From an uncultured Chloroflexota bacterium (lineage in GTDB: Bacteria > Chloroflexota > Dehalococcoidia > UBA3495), in NCBI GenBank assembly GCA_913052545.1, contig CAJXEF010000073.1, positions 1 through 10,274 of the forward strand: a DNA stretch of 10,274 nucleotides. The letters run 5' to 3'. A program made the translations under genes and the position numbers. Below are positions 6,043 to 10,274 of the stretch, one piece after another. The notes under the pieces are model-generated. The model did not search any database. It saw only the letters and a program-made list of their open reading frames with translations, and was not told where the DNA came from. The number at the start of each line of letters is the position of its first letter. Position 1 is the first letter of the stretch.

Positions 6043-7596
6043 TTGTTTAAAAAAATACTTATCGCCAACCGTGGTGAAATAGCTTGCCGGATAATTCGTA
6101 CCTGTAAAAATTTAGACATAAAAACTGTAGCAATTTACTCAGAGGCAGACCAAAATGCTCTACATGTAACAGAAGCAGACGAGGCCTATTTAGTAGGAGC
6201 AGCAGACCCCCAGGAGAGTTACCTAAATCTCTCTAAAATCATTGAAATAGCTAAATATAGTAAATCTGAAGCCATACACCCTGGTTACGGTTTTCTCTCT
6301 GAAAATCCACTACTAGCCCGAGCATGTCAGGAACACGGCATACGATTCATAGGGCCCACGGCTGAAGTCATGGAAAAGATGGGAGATAAAATCAAGGCTA
6401 GAAAATTAGCAAAGAAAGCGGGCCTACCAGTTCTCCCAGGAACTGACCAGCCTGTAGAAGATGACCAAGCTATAAACTGTGCTTGGACTCTGGGATTTCC
6501 TTTAATGGTAAAGGCGGCCGACGGTGGCGGAGGCATTGGCATCCATCAAGTAGAAAACATGGATGACTTATTGCCTATTGTCGATCGTACTCGTAGGGTT
6601 TCAAATCACGCTTTCAGCAGCACGAGGCTTTTCTTTGAACGCCAGCTAAAAGATGCCTCTCACATCGAAGTACAACTAATTGGAGATGAACTAGGAAATT
6701 TGATTCATTTGTTTGATAGAGATTGCTCCATACAACGAAGACATCAAAAACTTGTTGAAGAAGCCCCATCACTCAAACTAACACCGGCAATCAAGAAAAA
6801 ATTATACAAGCTAGCTGTGAAACTTGGTAACTCCATTGGTTATACTAACGCCGGCACGGTGGAATTTTTGGTTACGGCCCAAGGTCAAATTTATTTTTTG
6901 GAAATGAATACACGACTACAAGTCGAACACGGAGTAACGGAATTGGTAACAGGATTAGATATAGTAGAACTTCAGTTAAAAGTGGCTGCGGGGGAAAGTT
7001 TAGGCTTACAGCAAGACGACATCAATCTAAAAGGCCATGCTATACAAGCTAGAGTATACCCAGAAGATCCAATCACATTCATGCCGAATTTAGGAAAGAT
7101 AACGGATGTGAACTTCCCGTGCGGTAAAAACGTACGGATAGACACTGCAATTGGCAATAACTACGAAGTTACGCTACACTATGAACCGTTATTGGGAAAA
7201 GTTTTAAGCTGGGGAACTAACAGGGAAGAGGCGACCCATAGGCTAGAGACCGCATTACTGGAATTGAGAATAAACGGCATTACGTGTAACGCGGAGTTAC
7301 TACGCAAGATACTTAAATATCCCGAGTTTGTGAAATCAGTCCACCATACCGGAACCCTGGCCCAACTATTAAACGAACCCCTAAACCAGCGAAAATCCAA
7401 GGATTCGGATCAAACTATGGGTCATTCTAATAAAGCCCAATCTAATGCAAAAGTAGCCGCTGCAATCGGAACAGCTGTTGCATTGTCCTTGAAAAACTCC
7501 GCATCCACCGCAAGCAGGCCCCCAAGCTCTTGGCGGTCCCATGGGTTGCAAGAACAAATGCTCTCTCATCCTATTGGGAGCAGAGGGTGGCGTTAA
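6043..7596 (+). CDS. accC: Biotin carboxylase subunit of an acyl-CoA carboxylase
   Basis: Carboxylates the biotin of a carrier protein using ATP and bicarbonate, the first half-reaction of acetyl- or propionyl-CoA carboxylase. The 517-residue protein starts at TTG with MFKKILIANRGEIACRIIRT. It has HPGYGFLSEN (79-88), the ATP-grasp lysine K157 and glycine loop KAADGGGG (157-164), the catalytic block RDCSIQRRHQKLVEEAP (H234, Q235, K236), FLEMNTRLQVEH (E287, N289, R291, E295) and R337 of HAIQARVYPEDP. All key residues are present; the usual VEHPVTE is VEHGVTE and the loop reads GGGGIG rather than GGGGRG. About 60-70 residues follow the usual 450-residue body, including AAAIGTAVALSLK and SSWRSHGLQEQM, which resembles the linker of fused alpha subunits. 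The stop overlaps the carrier-protein start. No carboxyltransferase is in the window, so the acyl-CoA substrate is undecided. Confidence 0.93.
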   Translation: MFKKILIANRGEIACRIIRTCKNLDIKTVAIYSEADQNALHVTEADEAYLVGAADPQESYLNLSKIIEIAKYSKSEAIHPGYGFLSENPLLARACQEHGIRFIGPTAEVMEKMGDKIKARKLAKKAGLPVLPGTDQPVEDDQAINCAWTLGFPLMVKAADGGGGIGIHQVENMDDLLPIVDRTRRVSNHAFSSTRLFFERQLKDASHIEVQLIGDELGNLIHLFDRDCSIQRRHQKLVEEAPSLKLTPAIKKKLYKLAVKLGNSIGYTNAGTVEFLVTAQGQIYFLEMNTRLQVEHGVTELVTGLDIVELQLKVAAGESLGLQQDDINLKGHAIQARVYPEDPITFMPNLGKITDVNFPCGKNVRIDTAIGNNYEVTLHYEPLLGKVLSWGTNREEATHRLETALLELRINGITCNAELLRKILKYPEFVKSVHHTGTLAQLLNEPLNQRKSKDSDQTMGHSNKAQSNAKVAAAIGTAVALSLKNSASTASRPPSSWRSHGLQEQMLSHPIGSRGWR

Positions 7597-8027
7597 ATAG
7601 AATCCGTATTAAAGTTGATGACCAGTGGTACAACGTTGAGATCGGAGATATAACTGCCACCCCTATTGAAGTACGTGTTAACGATGAAACCTTCTTCATA
7701 GAAATCGAAGCCACACCACAAGAAAGAACATCTAATGTTAGAAGAACTAGATCAGTAGAAATAGAAGATCATCCCGTTGTATCCCGTTACACAGAATCCC
7801 AACAGTCCCCTAATGAAAATATACTCCGTTCACCCATGCCAGGCAGAGTAATGTCAATTAATGTTAGACCTGGTGACACAGTTTACGAAGGTGACGAAGT
7901 TTGCGTAGTAGAAGCAATGAAGATGGAGCAAAGTATCCGAGCTCCTAGGGCTGGCATAATCAAAGAAATCCACGTCCAGCCGTTAGATTCCGTGAACGCT
8001 AATGACCCATTAGTCGAATTAGAATAG
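7587..8027 (+). CDS. accB: Biotin carboxyl carrier protein
   Basis: Carries the biotin arm between the carboxylase and the carboxyltransferase. From GTG 7587 it has 146 residues: an N-terminal beta-rich part (LNRIRIKVDDQWYNVEIGD), a polar linker (about 45-75), and a C-terminal biotinyl domain from LRSPMPGRVMSINVRPGDTV to the end. The biotin-accepting lysine is K112 in VVEAMKMEQ. The frame stays open further upstream and a TTG at 7530 is possible, but that would overlap accC by 67 bp. I choose GTG 7587 because GGGAG lies 6 nt upstream and the carrier domain begins right after it; it overlaps accC by 10 bp, implying translational coupling. The separate biotinyl protein is of the type paired with acetyl-, propionyl- or other acyl-CoA carboxylases, so the symbol is used in the broad sense. 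Confidence 0.88.
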   Translation: MALNRIRIKVDDQWYNVEIGDITATPIEVRVNDETFFIEIEATPQERTSNVRRTRSVEIEDHPVVSRYTESQQSPNENILRSPMPGRVMSINVRPGDTVYEGDEVCVVEAMKMEQSIRAPRAGIIKEIHVQPLDSVNANDPLVELE

Positions 8028-8143
8028 TTTAAGCCAGCATCCAATTAATTAACTGACCGGATCACAACCCACGCTGCGTACCCATATTTGCAACTCCAAA
8101 GATGGTAGAATTAAAGCGTTAATCCCCAACTAAGGTGCGTACA

Positions 8144-10274
8144 ATGCCCCAGGATTTCATCCACATCAAGGGTGCACGAGAGCACAATTTAAAGAATATA
8201 GAGCTCACAATTCCTCGAGACAAACTGGTGGTTATCACTGGTGTTTCGGGATCAGGTAAAAGCTCATTAGCCTTCGACACGATCTACGCAGAAGGCCAAC
8301 GACGTTACGTAGAGTCCCTTTCCGCATACGCCAGGCAATTCTTGGGACTTATGGATAAACCGGATGTAGATTACATTGAAGGACTCTCGCCCGCCATATC
8401 CATAGACCAAAAAGGTGTCTCTCATAATCCTAGGTCTACTGTCGGAACAGTCACCGAGATTTATGATTATTTAAGGCTGCTGTATGCAAGAGTAGGCGTA
8501 CCCCATTGCCCCAAATGCAATAAACCAGTAGAACGGCAAACCGTTCAACAAATCATAGATTCGATTTTAAACCTACCAGAAGACAGCAGAATAACTTTGC
8601 TAGCACCTAAAATACGTAGGAAGAAAGGAGAGCATAAAGAAGTTTTTGCTTCTGCTAGAAAATCTGGGTTCGTCAGAGTACGGATCAATGGTGAAATCCG
8701 TCAATTAGATGACCTGGACGATCTCAATTTAGACCAACGCAAATGGCATTACATTGACATAGTAGTGGATCGCCTTATTATAAGACCCGAAACAGAACAC
8801 ACCCGAGTTTCCGAATCCGTAGAAACGGCCCTGGCGGAAGGAGAGGGCTTGCTTCATGTGCATCAAGAGGGCAAAGAAGAACTAGTATTTTCTGAACAAT
8901 TTGCGTGCATGCAATGCGGAACAAACCTACAAGAAATCGAACCACGAACTTTTAGTTTCAATAGCCCTCATGGTGCCTGCTCAAATTGTACGGGACTGGG
9001 TTACAAATTAGAATTTGATCCAGATCTTGTCATCCCGAACAAAAATCTTTCATTAATCGAAGGGGCAGTAGTCCCCTGGACTCGATCAGGTCCATCAAAC
9101 AGTTGGTATTTAAGCCTAATGGATTCTGTAGCCTCCGCAAACGGGTTTTCTGCGAAAACTCCCGTCAAAGACTTGAAGAAGGATCAAATAGATTTGATTC
9201 TTTACGGTAGTTCAAACCAGCCAATTACTATCAGACACCGGACTCACCGCGGCCGGAATTATAGCTGGGACACCAATTATGAAGGAGTAATTTCTAATTT
9301 AAACCGGCGCTATAAAAACACGGAATCGGATCACACCAAGCAAGAAATTGAAAGATACATGTCAGCTAAGCCATGTCCTAGCTGCCAGGGGAAACGCCTA
9401 AAACCGGAAGCACTTGCCGTCAAAGTTTGTGGTATAGGGATAATGGATGTCTCTGCTAAAAACATAGGAAATGGATTGAGCTGGGTTAGACAGATTGATC
9501 CGGATTCCCCTTTACCAACCGACGGTCCGGTATTGTCCCAAAGAAACAAAATAATAGCCAATCAGATTCTTAAGGAAATTGAAGGTAGATTAGAATTTTT
9601 AGACAATATTGGACTGGATTATCTGACTATGGACCGAACAGCTCGGACTTTATCAGGTGGTGAAGCCCAGAGGGTTAGGTTGGCCACGCAAATAGGGTCG
9701 GGCTTAACAGGTGTACTATACGTATGCGATGAGCCCACAGTTGGGCTGCATCCTCACGACGACCAGCGATTAATAGATACTTTGCTAAATCTCCGCGACA
9801 TGGGAAATTCTGTGATAGTAGTCGAACATGATGAATCAATGATGAGAAACGCAGATCACATAATCGACATGGGGCCAGGTGCGGGTGAACACGGCGGTAA
9901 CGTGGTCGCCATTGGCGTGTTGGATGAAATAATGGCCAACAAAAATTCATTGACCGGTCAATACCTAAGTGGTGAAAAAAGCATTCCTCTACCTCCAAAA
10001 CGCCGCGCTCCGAAGGAAGATGAAATTAAAATAATCGGTGCATATGAAAATAATCTGCAAAAAGTGGACGTGACCATACCCCTGGGAGTACTAACATGTG
10101 TCACCGGTGTCTCCGGATCTGGCAAAAGCACTTTAGTTTACGAGATTTTATATAAAAGAATGGCCCAGATACTTAACAGAAGCAGGGATCTACCAGGTCA
10201 CCATAAAGAAATTCTGGGCTTAGAACACATCGACAAAGTAGTAAACATTGACCAGTCACCTATTGGTAGAACCC
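8144..10274 (+). CDS. uvrA: Excinuclease ABC subunit A, C-terminus cut by window edge
   Basis: UvrA is the dimeric ABC-type ATPase that finds DNA damage and hands it to UvrB in nucleotide excision repair. The frame is open from ATG 8144 to the window end: 710 codons of a family usually near 940-960. Visible in order are [14 protein letters not shown], Walker [10 protein letters not shown] (33-41), the UvrB-contact region, [12 protein letters not shown] (about 118-129), a first zinc module C255-C258-C279-C282, CPSCQGKRL, the ABC signature [12 protein letters not shown], Walker [14 protein letters not shown] with HD of VVEHDESMM, and the second Walker [10 protein letters not shown] (655-663). 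Only the C-terminal zinc finger and second signature lie outside. Walker B has Cys where Leu is usual, a mild change. AAGGTG lies 6 nt before the start. The 116-bp gap upstream shows no LexA-type palindrome and no convincing promoter. Confidence 0.97.
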   Translation, partial: MPQDFIHIKGAREHNLKNIELTIPRDKLVVITGVSGSGKSSLAFDTIYAEGQRRYVESLSAYARQFLGLMDKPDVDYIEGLSPAISIDQKGVSHNPRSTVGTVTEIYDYLRLLYARVGVPHCPKCNKPVERQTVQQIIDSILNLPEDSRITLLAPKIRRKKGEHKEVFASARKSGFVRVRINGEIRQLDDLDDLNLDQRKWHYIDIVVDRLIIRPETEHTRVSESVETALAEGEGLLHVHQEGKEELVFSEQFACMQCGTNLQEIEPRTFSFNSPHGACSNCTGLGYKLEFDPDLVIPNKNLSLIEGAVVPWTRSGPSNSWYLSLMDSVASANGFSAKTPVKDLKKDQIDLILYGSSNQPITIRHRTHRGRNYSWDTNYEGVISNLNRRYKNTESDHTKQEIERYMSAKPCPSCQGKRLKPEALAVKVCGIGIMDVSAKNIGNGLSWVRQIDPDSPLPTDGPVLSQRNKIIANQILKEIEGRLEFLDNIGLDYLTMDRTARTLSGGEAQRVRLATQIGSGLTGVLYVCDEPTVGLHPHDDQRLIDTLLNLRDMGNSVIVVEHDESMMRNADHIIDMGPGAGEHGGNVVAIGVLDEIMANKNSLTGQYLSGEKSIPLPPKRRAPKEDEIKIIGAYENNLQKVDVTIPLGVLTCVTGVSGSGKSTLVYEILYKRMAQILNRSRDLPGHHKEILGLEHIDKVVNIDQSPIGRT

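Noticed and set aside
7530..7586. TTG 7530 as the carrier-protein start
   Set aside because: The added residues show no similarity to carrier proteins, and GTG 7587 has a Shine-Dalgarno at better spacing; the accC frame is the coding one across 7530-7586.
8088..8111. Promoter TTGCAA / TAGAAT ahead of uvrA
   Set aside because: The two boxes are only 12 bp apart, too short for a sigma70 pair, and alternative -35 windows are poor.
8028..8143. LexA/SOS operator upstream of uvrA
   Set aside because: Searched by eye for GAAC-N4-GTTC and CTG-N10-CAG type dyads; none found. TGCGTAC occurs twice (8074-8080, 8136-8142), but a 7-base repeat is expected by chance.
9331..9998. Two minus-strand reading frames (9331-9561, 9675-9998)
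   Set aside because: Both are antisense to uvrA across its conserved core and signature motif; the opposite strand explains all the conservation.

Overview
This is a compact bacterial housekeeping segment of about 43-45% G+C by eye. Gene gaps are short, stop/start codons overlap, and no insertion sequences, tRNA, rRNA or CRISPR arrays are visible. The gene order and protein style (a three-gene dnaX-ebfC-recR core, a split biotin carboxylase with separate carrier protein, a dihydroorotase-like deacetylase) would suit an uncultured, possibly marine, Chloroflexota-like bacterium. That placement is a weak impression, not a result.

Layout. On the minus strand at the left edge lie a truncated amidohydrolase/deacetylase-family metallohydrolase (1-1109, C-terminus outside the window) and a small acidic protein I do not recognise (1223-1678, or to 1735). 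A divergent control region of roughly 200 bp follows. It holds a spaced 14-bp direct repeat, a 9-bp-stem inverted repeat and a good sigma70-type promoter firing rightward. The plus-strand operon ybeY-dnaX-ebfC-recR-recO (about 1963-5916) comes next and is tightly coupled: ybeY/dnaX overlap ATGA, dnaX/ebfC overlap in TAATG, and recR/recO are 1 bp apart. After a 126-bp gap with a perfect TATAAT and a 7-bp tandem repeat comes a two-gene unit for a biotin-dependent acyl-CoA carboxylase: biotin carboxylase (TTG start) overlapping a biotin carboxyl carrier protein (GTG start). The window ends inside uvrA, with 710 codons present.

How the genes work together. YbeY acts in rRNA maturation. DnaX is the clamp-loader ATPase. 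EbfC is a nucleoid-associated DNA-binding protein. RecR and RecO load RecA at gaps, and UvrA recognises lesions in nucleotide excision repair, so most of the plus strand is replication and repair. The carboxylase pair makes the carboxybiotin half of acetyl- or propionyl-CoA carboxylase; its carboxyltransferase is not in the window.

No new defence, mobile or secretion system is visible. The most notable points are that ybeY has no ATG/GTG/TTG start ahead of its conserved N-terminus, that ybeY and recO bracket dnaX-ebfC-recR, the repeat-rich divergent control region, the unrecognised acidic protein, and a possible but unproven frameshift site in dnaX.
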